Positions 34,955 through 43,265 of a DNA stretch of 64,000 nt are shown here, one piece after another (the stretch's first letter is position 1; each line of letters opens with the position of its first letter). Below the pieces are notes generated by a model. It made no database searches. It was given only the letters and a program-made list of their open reading frames with translations, and had not been told where the DNA came from. The DNA comes from Candidatus Riflebacteria bacterium HGW-Riflebacteria-1 (GTDB lineage: Bacteria; Muiribacteriota; Ozemobacteria; Ozemobacterales; Ozemobacteraceae), in NCBI GenBank assembly GCA_002839445.1, contig PGYB01000005.1, forward strand, positions 124,001 to 188,000, read 5' to 3'. Made by a program: the position numbers and the translations under genes.

Positions 34955-36310
34955 ATGGCTAAGGCGCGCAGCCGCTTCGTATGCCAGTCATGCGGACAGA
35001 TTTTTCCCAAGTGGCAGGGACAGTGCACTGCCTGCCAGGAATGGAATACGGTCGCGCAGGAGGCAGAACCTGGCGAAGCTCGCCGTGTACCAATGCAGAC
35101 TGGTGGCAGTCTGGCGATTATCCAGACGCTTGAAGAAGTGACCATGGAAAGATCGGCACGCTGGCCGACTGGCGTCGATGTTTTTGATGAGCTGATTGGT
35201 GGCGGGCTGGTTCCGGGCGGTATCACGCTTATTGGCGGTGAACCAGGAGTTGGCAAGTCTACTTTCATGTTGCAACTGGTTTCGCGGCTTGGCGTCAAAA
35301 TAAAGCCGCTTGCCTATATTTCGGGCGAAGAATCGGCGACACAGATAAAGCTGCGTGCCGAGCGCCTGCGTATTGGCAATGGCAGCGACATTATTCTGGT
35401 ATCTGAACAGAACATCGATTCGGCGCTGAATGGCCTGGCTTCATATCTGCCGCGCCTTCTGGTTGTCGATTCAATTCAGACGGTTTATACGCAGCAGATG
35501 GATGCCACGCCAGGCTCAGTTACCCAGATCCGCGAATGCGCCGCGATACTCACCAAGTTTGGTAAAGACCGTGATCTGCCAATTTTTATCATTGGCCATG
35601 TCACCAAAGATGGCGCTATTGCCGGGCCGAAGATACTCGAACACATGGTTGATACGGTTCTTTATTTTGAGGGTGATGTTAATTCGAATTTCAGAATTTT
35701 GCGGGTATTCAAGAACCGCTATGGCGCTACCGGCGAGGTTGCGGTTTTTCAGATGACCGACAAGGGCCTCAGCCCGATTATCAACCCGTCAGATCTCTTT
35801 ATCAGCCGTAAACGCACCGATGCGCCCGGAGTCGTTGTGGTGCCGATAATGCAGGGCAGCCGCTGCATTCTCAGCGAGCTGCAGGCACTGGTGACCCAGT
35901 CTTTTCTGACTATGCCTCGGCGTGTTGCCTCAGGCGTCGATTCTAGCCGGCTCAGCCTGGTTGTGGCGGTGCTCGAAAAGCATGCAGGTCTGAAGTTTTA
36001 TAACCGTGACATTTTTGTAAACGTTGCCGGTGGCCTTAAACTCAGTGAGCCGGGTGGCGATCTTGGTCTGGCCATGGCGCTCTCTGGCAGCTTGAATGAT
36101 CGGCCGGTGCCGACCGACATGCTGCTGGTCGGTGAACTGACTCTGGCTGGTGAAGTCAGGCCGGTGTCGCAGATGGCAAGACGTATTAACGAAGGACGCC
36201 GCTTTGGCTTCAGCCGTTTTGTTGTTGCGGACGGCTGCGAACTGCCAGACGAAAAAGGTGTTGTTCGAGTTGCTACTGTTAGAGATGCACTCAAAGCTGT
36301 GTTTGGCTGA
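34955..36310 (+). CDS. radA: DNA repair protein RadA/Sms
   Basis: 451 residues. N-terminal C4 zinc finger (CQSCG, CTACQEW), RecA-like ATPase with Walker A 'GGEPGVGKSTF' and Walker B 'LLVVDSIQT', the RadA motif KNRYGATGEV (KNRFG in most members, Tyr here), and the Lon-like C-terminal P5 domain ('AGGLKLSEPGGDLGLAMAL'). RadA is a hexameric helicase that extends heteroduplex during recombination and branch processing. It lies one base after the uvrA stop codon, so the two are co-expressed. Confidence 0.95.
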   Translation: MAKARSRFVCQSCGQIFPKWQGQCTACQEWNTVAQEAEPGEARRVPMQTGGSLAIIQTLEEVTMERSARWPTGVDVFDELIGGGLVPGGITLIGGEPGVGKSTFMLQLVSRLGVKIKPLAYISGEESATQIKLRAERLRIGNGSDIILVSEQNIDSALNGLASYLPRLLVVDSIQTVYTQQMDATPGSVTQIRECAAILTKFGKDRDLPIFIIGHVTKDGAIAGPKILEHMVDTVLYFEGDVNSNFRILRVFKNRYGATGEVAVFQMTDKGLSPIINPSDLFISRKRTDAPGVVVVPIMQGSRCILSELQALVTQSFLTMPRRVASGVDSSRLSLVVAVLEKHAGLKFYNRDIFVNVAGGLKLSEPGGDLGLAMALSGSLNDRPVPTDMLLVGELTLAGEVRPVSQMARRINEGRRFGFSRFVVADGCELPDEKGVVRVATVRDALKAVFG

Positions 36311-36313
36311 TTG

Positions 36314-36349
36314 TTGGTATTCTGCTGACAATGTGATAATATTTTGTGA
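36314..36349 (+). promoter_or_regulatory. Promoter and candidate operator of the zinc-uptake operon
   Basis: TTGGTA (36314-36319), 17 bases, TAATAT (36337-36342) precede the TTG start at 36371. Two TGTGA copies (36332-36336 and 36345-36349), 13 bases apart, bracket the -10 box, where a repressor would block transcription. The repeat is direct, not inverted, so the operator reading is tentative. Confidence 0.5.
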
Positions 36350-36370
36350 CACTTTTCGGAGGTTATTCTG

Positions 36371-36631
36371 TTGAAAAAGGCTGATACCGTAACTTTTAAA
36401 GTTGACCCAAATCTGCTCGAAATTTTGCAGAGCATGCCCAACCGCTCAGAATTTATACGCAGCGCTATTCTGCACGCTCTCGATCACGTTTGCCCGCTGT
36501 GCAGCGGCGTTGGCGTTCTCTCTCCGGCTATGAAAAAATGCTGGGATAAATTTGCTGAAAAGCACGAGATCAAAAAATGTGCCAAGGGCGATGAAATCGA
36601 GTTGCTCTGCAACTTTGAAGCAGATCACTGA
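36371..36631 (+). CDS. Ribbon-helix-helix protein with Cys/His tail, probable metal-responsive regulator
   Basis: 86 residues. The first 40 are ribbon-helix-helix-like: a beta strand (DTVTFKVDP), helix (NLLEILQSM) and 'NRSEFIRSAILHALDH', as in CopG/NikR N-terminal halves. The tail has CPLCSG (C41, C44), C57, H65, C70, C80 and a C-terminal His, a plausible zinc site. The start is TTG 36371, set by GGAGG at 36358-36362. It is the first gene of the operon with znuA, znuC and znuB, so the natural reading is a zinc-sensing repressor of that operon, taking the place of Zur. That role is inference; a zinc-ribbon adaptor protein is the alternative. Confidence 0.65.
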   Translation: MKKADTVTFKVDPNLLEILQSMPNRSEFIRSAILHALDHVCPLCSGVGVLSPAMKKCWDKFAEKHEIKKCAKGDEIELLCNFEADH

Positions 36632-36638
36632 GTATTCG

Positions 36639-37538
36639 ATGAGAACACAATCGCGTTTTGCTCTTATGCTGTTGATTTTGCTGGCAGTTGCTGCTGTCGG
36701 TCCTCTTCTTTATGCTGAAGAACAGTCGCGAATAAAGGTTTTTACCAGTATTCTGCCGCAAAAATATTTTGTCGAGAAGATCGCCAGTGGTCTTGTCGAT
36801 GTTGAGGTGCTGGTTGGGTCTGGCATGTCACCACATACCTTTGAGCCGTTGCCGCAGCAGATGAGTCGCCTGTCACGTGCCAGCATATTTTTTCTGGTCG
36901 GGGTTCCGTTTGAGCAGTCTCTGACGCAGCGCTTGTCGGCAATATGCCCTGATCTCAAGCTTGTTAACACTGACAAAGGTGTAACGCGCCGTTTGATGAG
37001 CAGCAATGACGGCGGGCATGAACATGGCGAAGACTGTGTTCATGAGCCAGGGGCTCCTGATCCGCATATCTGGCTCGACCCGGTGCTGGTGATAATTCAG
37101 GCAGAAAACATTGCGGCCGCGCTCAGTGAAGCTTTGCCAGATCATAAAGAAAGGCTTGCCGCTGGCCTGCAAAATTTTACTGATGAACTGCGGGCTCTCG
37201 ATGAGGAGTTGACTGCTAAACTTGCACCAGTGAAGGGTGAGACCATACTGGTTTTTCACCCGGCATTTGGCTATTTTGCTGACAGATATGGGCTTGAACA
37301 GCAGGCCGTCGAAATTGAAGGCAAAGAGCCTGGCCCGCGTCAGCTTGCTGACCTAATTCGGCAGTGTCGTCGCCAGAATATTCATACTGTTTTTGTGCAG
37401 AAGCAGTTTCCGGTTGCTGCTGCTCAGACGATTGCCAGAGCCATCAACGGGACTGTGATGCCTATCGACCCGCTGGCTGAAGACTACGTTGATAATCTTC
37501 GCCAGTTCGGTGAAGCGCTGCTGGCTGGTGCAAAGTGA
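36639..37538 (+). CDS. znuA: Zinc ABC transporter substrate-binding protein (ZnuA-like)
   Basis: 299 residues with a signal peptide (cleavage near LLYAEEQ). It has the cluster A-I metal-binding fold: ligands H66 (MSPHTFEP), H143 (DPHIWLDP), H207 (FHPAFGY) and D277 (IDPLAEDY), plus a short His-rich loop (GGHEHGEDCVHE, 125-136) typical for zinc-binding members. It would capture Zn2+ in the periplasm and hand it to the permease. The ATG at 36639 lies a few bases after the regulator gene; the longer frame back to 36552 overlaps that gene and lacks an RBS. Manganese cannot be fully excluded, but the His loop favours zinc. Confidence 0.92.
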   Translation: MRTQSRFALMLLILLAVAAVGPLLYAEEQSRIKVFTSILPQKYFVEKIASGLVDVEVLVGSGMSPHTFEPLPQQMSRLSRASIFFLVGVPFEQSLTQRLSAICPDLKLVNTDKGVTRRLMSSNDGGHEHGEDCVHEPGAPDPHIWLDPVLVIIQAENIAAALSEALPDHKERLAAGLQNFTDELRALDEELTAKLAPVKGETILVFHPAFGYFADRYGLEQQAVEIEGKEPGPRQLADLIRQCRRQNIHTVFVQKQFPVAAAQTIARAINGTVMPIDPLAEDYVDNLRQFGEALLAGAK

Positions 37539-38314
37539 AAGTTGACAGCCCGGCACCGGTAGTGCAGTTTTCGGATGTCAATTTTGCCTACGAAGACGGT
37601 TTTACGGTTCTCGAAAATATTAATTTTTCTCTCGAATATGGTGAATTTGCCTGCCTTGTTGGCCCCAACGGCGGCGGAAAAACAACTCTGCTCAAGCTGA
37701 TGCTTGGCCTGCTCAAGCCGGCTTCTGGCTCAATAAAGGTTCTTGGCGAGACGCCCGGCCGGCGCCAGGCTAATATCGGCTATGTTCCACAGTTTTCAAA
37801 ATTCGACGCTGCGTTTCCGGTAAGCGTTCTTGACGTGGTATTGATGGGCTGTCTGCAGCGTTCATTTTTCTGGGGCCGTTATTCAGATGAGCAGGTCGCC
37901 ATGGCGCACCGCGCCATCAACGAAGTTGGTCTGCAGGGCAAAGAACATCGTGGCTTTGCCGGCCTGTCGGGAGGGCAGAAGCAGAGAGCGCTTATTGCCC
38001 GCGCCCTGGTTTCTGAACCTCGCCTGTTGCTGCTGGACGAACCTACCGCCAGTGTCGACGTTCACGGTACCGAGCAGTTTTATAACATGTTCGAAGAACT
38101 CAATCAGAAGTTCACAATACTTATGGTGTCGCATGACATAGGCTTTGTTTCACGACAGGTAAGAAGCGTGTTGTGTGTAAGAAAGACTCTGCAGATTCAC
38201 CCGGTTTCTGAGTTGACCGGTGAAGCGCTGCAACAGATGTATGGTCTTGACGTGCATCTGATCAGGCATGACCATCGCTGCAGTGACAAGGGGCACATAT
38301 GTCCGCATTTATAA
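37535..38314 (+). CDS. znuC: Zinc ABC transporter ATP-binding protein (ZnuC-like)
   Basis: 259 residues. Walker A 'GPNGGGKTTLLK', Q-loop 'GYVPQFSKFD', ABC signature 'LSGGQKQRALIARAL', Walker B 'LLLLDEPTASVD' and the H-loop 'MVSHD' are all intact, as in the metal-type (MntB/ZnuC) ATPases. The GTG start overlaps the znuA stop by four bases, giving translational coupling. It energises the ZnuB permease at the inner membrane. Confidence 0.94.
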   Translation: MKVDSPAPVVQFSDVNFAYEDGFTVLENINFSLEYGEFACLVGPNGGGKTTLLKLMLGLLKPASGSIKVLGETPGRRQANIGYVPQFSKFDAAFPVSVLDVVLMGCLQRSFFWGRYSDEQVAMAHRAINEVGLQGKEHRGFAGLSGGQKQRALIARALVSEPRLLLLDEPTASVDVHGTEQFYNMFEELNQKFTILMVSHDIGFVSRQVRSVLCVRKTLQIHPVSELTGEALQQMYGLDVHLIRHDHRCSDKGHICPHL

Positions 38315-39171
38315 AAGATCTGCTCGAACTGCAGTTTCTGCAGAACGCAGTTATTGCAGGCATTTTCTGCAGTATTGCCAGCGGTGTGGTCGGTACTTAT
38401 GTTGTTTTAAAGCGCATAACCTATATTGCCGCCGCAATTGCGCACTGCATTCTGGGCGGTCTTGGTGTTGCCCGTTATTTTTCGGTTGTTTACGATCTGC
38501 CATGGCTGCGCCCGGTTTATGGTGCGGTTTTTACTGCGCTCGCTTCGGCATTGCTGATCGGTTTTATCAGTCTGCGCGCCAAAGAGCGTGAAGATACCGT
38601 GATCAGCGCTCTCTGGTCGATCGGCATGGCGATTGGAGTATTGTTCATCTTCAAGACACCAGGTTATAACGAAGATCTCATGAGTTACCTGTTTGGCAAT
38701 ATTCTCATGGTCTCGCGCGAAGATCTTTACCTGATTGGCGCGCTCGATCTTGTTGTGGTTGGCCTCACAGTCACTTTCTACAACCAGACGGTTGCGGTGT
38801 GCTTCGATGAAGAATTTGCCCGCACGCGCGGTGTGGCGGTTGAGTTTTATTATCTTCTTCTTCTTTGCTTAACCGCCTTGACCGTTGTTCTTACGGTTTC
38901 GGTTGTCGGCATAGTCATGGTTATCGCGCTGTTGAGCCTGCCAGTTGCCATTGCCAGCCGATTTTTTGACAGTGTCTGGAAAGTGATGATCGCTGCTGTG
39001 CTGCTGGGCATGCTTTTTACCCTGAGCGGGCTGGTGTTGAGTTACTCGCCAAATCTGCCCTCGGGCGCTCTGACCATCGTCATTGCCGGCGCTGCCTATT
39101 TTCTTACTCTCGCCTGGTCTTCATTGCGCAGGTCAAAGGTCCAGAACAGCTCGCCCGCAGCCGCCAGCTGA
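38299..39171 (+). CDS. znuB: Zinc ABC transporter permease (ZnuB-like)
   Basis: 290 residues with about eight membrane helices and the ABC-3 family signatures ('VVGTYVVLKRITYIAAAIAH', 'DEEFARTRGVAVE', 'TLSGLVLSYSPNLPSGALTI'). It starts 16 bases inside znuC with AAGGGG before the ATG. It forms the channel for zinc import. It is the last gene of the operon. Confidence 0.93.
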   Translation: MSAFIKDLLELQFLQNAVIAGIFCSIASGVVGTYVVLKRITYIAAAIAHCILGGLGVARYFSVVYDLPWLRPVYGAVFTALASALLIGFISLRAKEREDTVISALWSIGMAIGVLFIFKTPGYNEDLMSYLFGNILMVSREDLYLIGALDLVVVGLTVTFYNQTVAVCFDEEFARTRGVAVEFYYLLLLCLTALTVVLTVSVVGIVMVIALLSLPVAIASRFFDSVWKVMIAAVLLGMLFTLSGLVLSYSPNLPSGALTIVIAGAAYFLTLAWSSLRRSKVQNSSPAAAS

Positions 39172-39495
39172 GCGTTCCTGATTCACAGGTCGAAAGCAGG
39201 CGCCGCAACATCGCCCGCTCTGCCAGCAGCCTTCCCCGGCGCCCGAACAGCAACGCAACATCAAAGTCGGTCAGGCGACCGCAGGCCCGCTTTGGTTTAA
39301 TGAAAAATACTTTATTGAGCCGTTTAAGCTCAGTTGCGGCTCAGTGGAAGGGGAAATGGCGGTTTCGGGGCATGATACGGTCATAAGCTGTTTATAGAAC
39401 AGTTCATCAAATGTTTTGCCGCGCACTGGATGATAATCTGGCCAATATGCTAAACTGATTCCAGAATGCTCTAAGAGAAAAAAATGGGAGGAAAT
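39172..39495. other. Intergenic region with a possible gene remnant
   Basis: No complete gene. One plus frame is open from 39188 to 39396 and has ordinary codon use in its last 45 codons (it ends ...VSGHDTVISCL), but has no start and no RBS, so it could be the decayed 3' end of a gene. GGGAGG at 39486-39491 belongs to the next gene. Confidence 0.3.
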
Positions 39496-39930
39496 ATGAC
39501 AGATACTACATCCAGCAGGTTGATTAACTGTGGTTTGTTTGTTCTGCGTGTTGGACTTGGGATAGTAATGATGATGCACGGGGTTCCCAAATTAATGGCC
39601 GGGCCGGAGTTGTGGGGAAAGCTTGGCATGGCCATGGGCGTGTTTGGTATTAATTTTGCCCCCGCATTCTGGGGCTTCATGGCAGCCGTTTCTGAGGGAA
39701 TTGGCGGCCTGTTTCTGCTTCTCGGAGTCGGCGTGCGCATATTTGCTGCCCTGATGTCTTTCACCATGCTGGTGGCAACTTTGATGCACTATGGGAAGGG
39801 TGACAGTTTCGGCGTGTATTCGCACGCGTTATCGCTGGCCATAGTTTTCTTTTCGCTGATGTTCTGTGGTGGCGGAGACTGGAGCGTTGGGGCCAGGATA
39901 AAGGCTTTGTCAGGTCGTTGGTACCAGTAG
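39496..39930 (+). CDS. DoxX-family membrane protein
   Basis: 144 residues with four membrane helices and the DoxX signature 'LFVLRVGLGIVMMMHGVPKL', then 'GIGGLFLLLGVGVRIFAALM'. DoxX/DoxD-like proteins are small quinone-linked membrane subunits and the precise role here is unknown. The ATG at 39496 follows GGGAGGAA, excluding the ATG at 39484. The NADH dehydrogenase-like gene follows after 11 bases, so the two probably form a small respiratory or redox operon. Confidence 0.88.
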   Translation: MTDTTSSRLINCGLFVLRVGLGIVMMMHGVPKLMAGPELWGKLGMAMGVFGINFAPAFWGFMAAVSEGIGGLFLLLGVGVRIFAALMSFTMLVATLMHYGKGDSFGVYSHALSLAIVFFSLMFCGGGDWSVGARIKALSGRWYQ

Positions 39931-39941
39931 GAAAAATTCGA

Positions 39942-41066
39942 ATGGGCAAAATTGTGATAATTGGCGGTGGATTTGCCGGACTGGCGGCGGCGGAAGGCCT
40001 CGCATGGCAGCGCCATTCCCATGATGTCGCACTTATTGATACCCGGGCGACAAGCCAGTTTTTGCCTCTGCTTCCCGATATCATTGGACATTCACTGTCC
40101 CCGGGCATTCTTGGCTATTCCCTGAAAACCGCAGCTCAACGCTGGGGTTTTCACTTCTGCCAGGCGCGGGTTATCAGTGTAGACCTTCTTCGCAGGATCG
40201 TAATCACCGACCAGGAAGCAGTTCCATACGATGGCCTGATCATTGCATGCGGCTCAGAAACCAGTTTTAAGGCTTGCGAATCCTGGCCAGAAAAGCCGCT
40301 GTTGATGGATTCAATCGACGACGCTGTTCGCTTGCGCGATCTGGCCGAGATTGATGATAACGGTCATTACGTCGTCTGCGGCGGTGGTTACACTGGTGTG
40401 GAACTGGCTTCAAATCTGAATTACCTCTTTAAGCGCAGAAAAAGCCGGAACAGAGTCAGCATAGTCGAACACGGTCCCAATCTCTGCAAGGCTCTTTCCG
40501 CAAAACAGATTGCTTTTATCGAGAATGCTGTTCGCCGCGCGGGGATCGATGTAAAGGTCGGAACAACAGTGGTCGATTCTGACCAGGACAGGTTATGTCT
40601 TGCTGACGGAACAGTAATCTCTCGTGCCCGTGCGATATGGACCGCCGGGGTTTGTACCGCACCGTTCGTTCAAGATCTGCCGTTTTCGAAAAGTCGGCAG
40701 GGGCGTCTGCAGGTGAATTCATGCCTGGCGCTGGAAAACGGCGTCTTTGCAGCGGGTGACGCAGGTGGTTTCAGATCCGGAAAAGATGAGCTGCGCATGA
40801 GCGTTCAATTCGCTCTAACCCAGGGGTGGCACGCAGCCAGCAACATTCTCAGGTATTTCGAAGGTCGAAATCTGCTTCCTTATCGCCCGATGGATCCGGG
40901 CTGGGTCGTCCCCCTTGCCAATGGTCGCGGGTGCGGCAACATTCTGGGTCTGGAGATGTTTGGCCGCCTGCCATATGCGCTTCATACGCTGATATGCATG
41001 GCGCGTTCCTTCGGCCTCAATAATCGCCTGCAACTGGCCAGACACTACGGCAAATTCGACAGATAA
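39942..41066 (+). CDS. NDH-2-like FAD-dependent NADH dehydrogenase
   Basis: 374 residues with the two dinucleotide-binding motifs GGGFAGLAAAEGL (FAD, residues 7-19) and VVCGGGYTGVELASNL (NADH), plus 'GVFAAGDAG' and 'QFALTQGWHAASNILRYF'. It matches the type II NADH dehydrogenase/sulfide:quinone-oxidoreductase-like group; the lack of two redox cysteines makes NDH-2 the better match. It would transfer electrons from NADH to quinone on the inner face of the membrane, held by its C-terminal helix ('LPYALHTLICMARSFGLNNR'). Its neighbour is the DoxX protein. The ATG at 39942 is chosen over the upstream ATG at 39918, which overlaps DoxX and lies in a poorer RBS context. Confidence 0.85.
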   Translation: MGKIVIIGGGFAGLAAAEGLAWQRHSHDVALIDTRATSQFLPLLPDIIGHSLSPGILGYSLKTAAQRWGFHFCQARVISVDLLRRIVITDQEAVPYDGLIIACGSETSFKACESWPEKPLLMDSIDDAVRLRDLAEIDDNGHYVVCGGGYTGVELASNLNYLFKRRKSRNRVSIVEHGPNLCKALSAKQIAFIENAVRRAGIDVKVGTTVVDSDQDRLCLADGTVISRARAIWTAGVCTAPFVQDLPFSKSRQGRLQVNSCLALENGVFAAGDAGGFRSGKDELRMSVQFALTQGWHAASNILRYFEGRNLLPYRPMDPGWVVPLANGRGCGNILGLEMFGRLPYALHTLICMARSFGLNNRLQLARHYGKFDR

Positions 41067-41374
41067 CAGTTAGAACTGCAAATATGAGCCTTTGAGATTA
41101 TAGACTGCAGTTGCTCGCAAGAAGTGTTGATCAATGCTTTATTGGCCTCAGCCAGAAGATGCAAGATGAAGTTCGTTAACTAAGATAAAGAGTGTGCTGT
41201 TACAATTAGTTCATGAGCACCCGGGTTAGAACGTTTTTTACTGCCAACTCTGGCTTTGGTTGCCATTGATAGTGCCCATTCTCGCCTGAAAACTGAATTG
41301 TTACAAAACCGCTGCGCGGGATATTGATTAAAACAGGGCTTCGTGGTATTCTCTTTTGCTGTGGAGTTTACCTG
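41067..41374. other. Intergenic region with YacL promoter
   Basis: No gene is supported. It contains the promoter at 41324-41352 and, at 41136-41164, a short hairpin (TTTATTGGC, CTCA, GCCAGAAG) resembling the repeat at 22654 and 25169, only weakly. The minus frame 41180-41386 has no RBS and is not believed. Confidence 0.4.
41324..41352 (+). promoter_or_regulatory. Sigma-70-type promoter of the PIN-TRAM gene
   Basis: TTGATT (41324-41329), 17 bases, TATTCT (41347-41352). The TTG that would open the longest frame lies in the -35 box, so the real start is at 41375. Confidence 0.65.
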
Positions 41375-42451
41375 ATGATTTTTCAATTTTTAAGAGCCCT
41401 TCTTGTTCTGACCGGTACCATTGTTGGTGTCGCGGTTGGCTACGCTGTCGCGACTGAATACACCAATATCATTGAAGTCGAGAACCCACAACTGACACTG
41501 GCCGCTCTGCTTGGTTTCATCGGCTACCTTTTCTGCTCAATCGCCGGCCGCGAGCTGCATCTGTGGCTCGAAGACCAGATCGAACACAACAACAGCTACG
41601 ATCTCGCCTGGGGCGCTATTGGCCTGCTGCTTGGTCTGGTCAGCGCCAATCTGTTGTTTGTACCGGCATACTTTCTTATGTACAAAGGCTTCGGCGACGT
41701 ACAGTTTAATAATAAGTATCTCGATGGTCTGGTGCCTTTGTTTCACCTGGTGGTTCCGCTGTCGTTCAGCCTTCTACTGGCCTATCTTGGCGTCAAGATT
41801 GTGTTGCGATACCGTCGCTATCAGGCGAAAATCAACACCGACGGAGTTGCCGCCCGCCACAAGATTATCGATACCAGCGCGATTATTGATGGGCGCTTTG
41901 CCGATCTGTTCCGGCTCGGCTTTTTAGAGGGTAATATTATAATTCCGCGCTTTGTGGTCAATGAACTGCAGTTTCTCGCAGATTCTTCTGACGAAATCAA
42001 GCGCAGCAAGGGACGCAAAGGTCTGGTCAGTCTGAATCAGCTGAAAAGCGAGTTTCCTGACCTGATCGTTATTGCCGAAAACGATTACGCAGATGTCAAC
42101 GAAGTAGATGCCAAGCTGGTCAAGCTTGCTTCCGAACTAAAAGCGATTATGATAACTCAGGACTACAACCTCAAGAAGGTTGCCGAGCTTGATCGCATCA
42201 CAGTTCTGAACGTTAATGATCTGGTGAATGCCCTCAAGCCGATTTTTGTCAGCGGTGAGGATATCGAAGTTAAAGTTGTAAAAAAGGGTAAGGAGCCGTG
42301 TCAAGGCGTTGGGTTCTTATCAGATGGCACCATGGTAGTAATAGAGGATGGCGGCGACCATGTGGGCGAGACGGTTAAAACCACGGTCAGCAACATTTTG
42401 CAGACTGGCGCCGGTAGAATGATTTTTTGCCGCATAGGTAACCAGAAATGA
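41375..42451 (+). CDS. Membrane PIN-TRAM protein (YacL family)
   Basis: 358 residues: an N-terminal region with about four membrane helices, a PIN domain (from about residue 155, 'HKIIDTSAIIDGRFADL', then 'VVNELQFLADSS' and 'IMITQDYNLKKVA') and a C-terminal TRAM domain ('GVGFLSDGTMVVIEDGGDHVGE'). This order is that of YacL, a conserved membrane-bound putative RNase/nucleic acid-binding protein. The start ATG is 41375 with GGAG before it and the promoter at 41324-41352. The CBS-HutP gene and gltX follow closely, so this is the first of three co-transcribed genes. Confidence 0.9.
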   Translation: MIFQFLRALLVLTGTIVGVAVGYAVATEYTNIIEVENPQLTLAALLGFIGYLFCSIAGRELHLWLEDQIEHNNSYDLAWGAIGLLLGLVSANLLFVPAYFLMYKGFGDVQFNNKYLDGLVPLFHLVVPLSFSLLLAYLGVKIVLRYRRYQAKINTDGVAARHKIIDTSAIIDGRFADLFRLGFLEGNIIIPRFVVNELQFLADSSDEIKRSKGRKGLVSLNQLKSEFPDLIVIAENDYADVNEVDAKLVKLASELKAIMITQDYNLKKVAELDRITVLNVNDLVNALKPIFVSGEDIEVKVVKKGKEPCQGVGFLSDGTMVVIEDGGDHVGETVKTTVSNILQTGAGRMIFCRIGNQK

Positions 42452-42477
42452 CAGCCCTTTTTGCAGAGGAGAAGTAA

Positions 42478-43263
42478 ATGGGTATACGTGTAAAAGAGAT
42501 AATGGATCGCAACCCGGTTATCGTCGATGCAAGCCAGACCGTGTTTGGCCTGCGTGAGCTGGTAATTCTCAGACAGCCCGAATGTGTGCTGGTAACCGAC
42601 GCCGAAAAGCGCCTGGTCGGTATCATGACGCCGTCGCATCTCGCGACTATTCCGGATGTCGATATCGAAGAAAAAGTTACCGCGGTGATGGAAACCAAGT
42701 TCCGCCGGGTCAACTGCAACATGTCGGTGCGCGAAGCCGCAGCCATGCTGTCAGCCAGCGAACTCGAAGCCTTGCCGGTCGTTGATAACAACGACGAACT
42801 CGTAGGTGTCGTCACTTATAAAGATATTGTCAAAGACCTCGTCGTAGATCGCGAAGACCAGCTGCTTACGCCTGAGAGCGCGGTAATCTACCTGTCGATG
42901 ACCAAAGATTCCGAACAGGAAGAATACTGGCTGCAAAAGGTAAACAACAAGGGTTATCGCGCTGCGATCACCCAGGTCGGTGCCACTGCTGAAAAGCTGC
43001 CGATCAAGCTGCGCGAAGCGACTATCGTCGCTGCCATCGCGCGCTCGGTTATCAAAGAAGATTCACGCGAGAAATTCTCGGTCAGCAATGCGGTAAGAGA
43101 TATTTTCAGTCAGCTTTACACCATCAACCCGGGTCTGGGTGGTGGTTTCAAGGTTGCCATTGTCCGTGGCGAAGGTAGAATTGCGGTAGCGGCTTTTGGT
43201 CGCTGCGGCCATGCCCTGTCGAATGGCAACGAGCAGATTTTCATGGGGAGCAACATCATTTAA
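42478..43263 (+). CDS. Tandem CBS domains fused to a HutP-like domain
   Basis: 261 residues. Residues 1-60 and 65-122 are two CBS domains ('KEIMDRNPVIVDASQTV', 'LEALPVVDNNDELVGVVTYKDI') that would bind an adenosyl ligand such as AMP or SAM. Residues about 135-261 match what I recall of HutP, the L-histidine-dependent RNA-binding antiterminator of B. subtilis: 'ITQVGATAE', 'REATIVAAIARSVI', 'KVAIVRGEGRIAVAAFG' and the end 'IFMGSNII'. The HutP metal-ligand histidines appear as Asn204, Asp208 and Asn251 here. AGAGGAG precedes the ATG. gltX follows after 2 bases, so an RNA-binding or ligand-sensing role near tRNA charging or amino acid supply is a natural guess. No hut genes are nearby. Confidence 0.75.
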   Translation: MGIRVKEIMDRNPVIVDASQTVFGLRELVILRQPECVLVTDAEKRLVGIMTPSHLATIPDVDIEEKVTAVMETKFRRVNCNMSVREAAAMLSASELEALPVVDNNDELVGVVTYKDIVKDLVVDREDQLLTPESAVIYLSMTKDSEQEEYWLQKVNNKGYRAAITQVGATAEKLPIKLREATIVAAIARSVIKEDSREKFSVSNAVRDIFSQLYTINPGLGGGFKVAIVRGEGRIAVAAFGRCGHALSNGNEQIFMGSNII

Positions 43264-43265
43264 TC

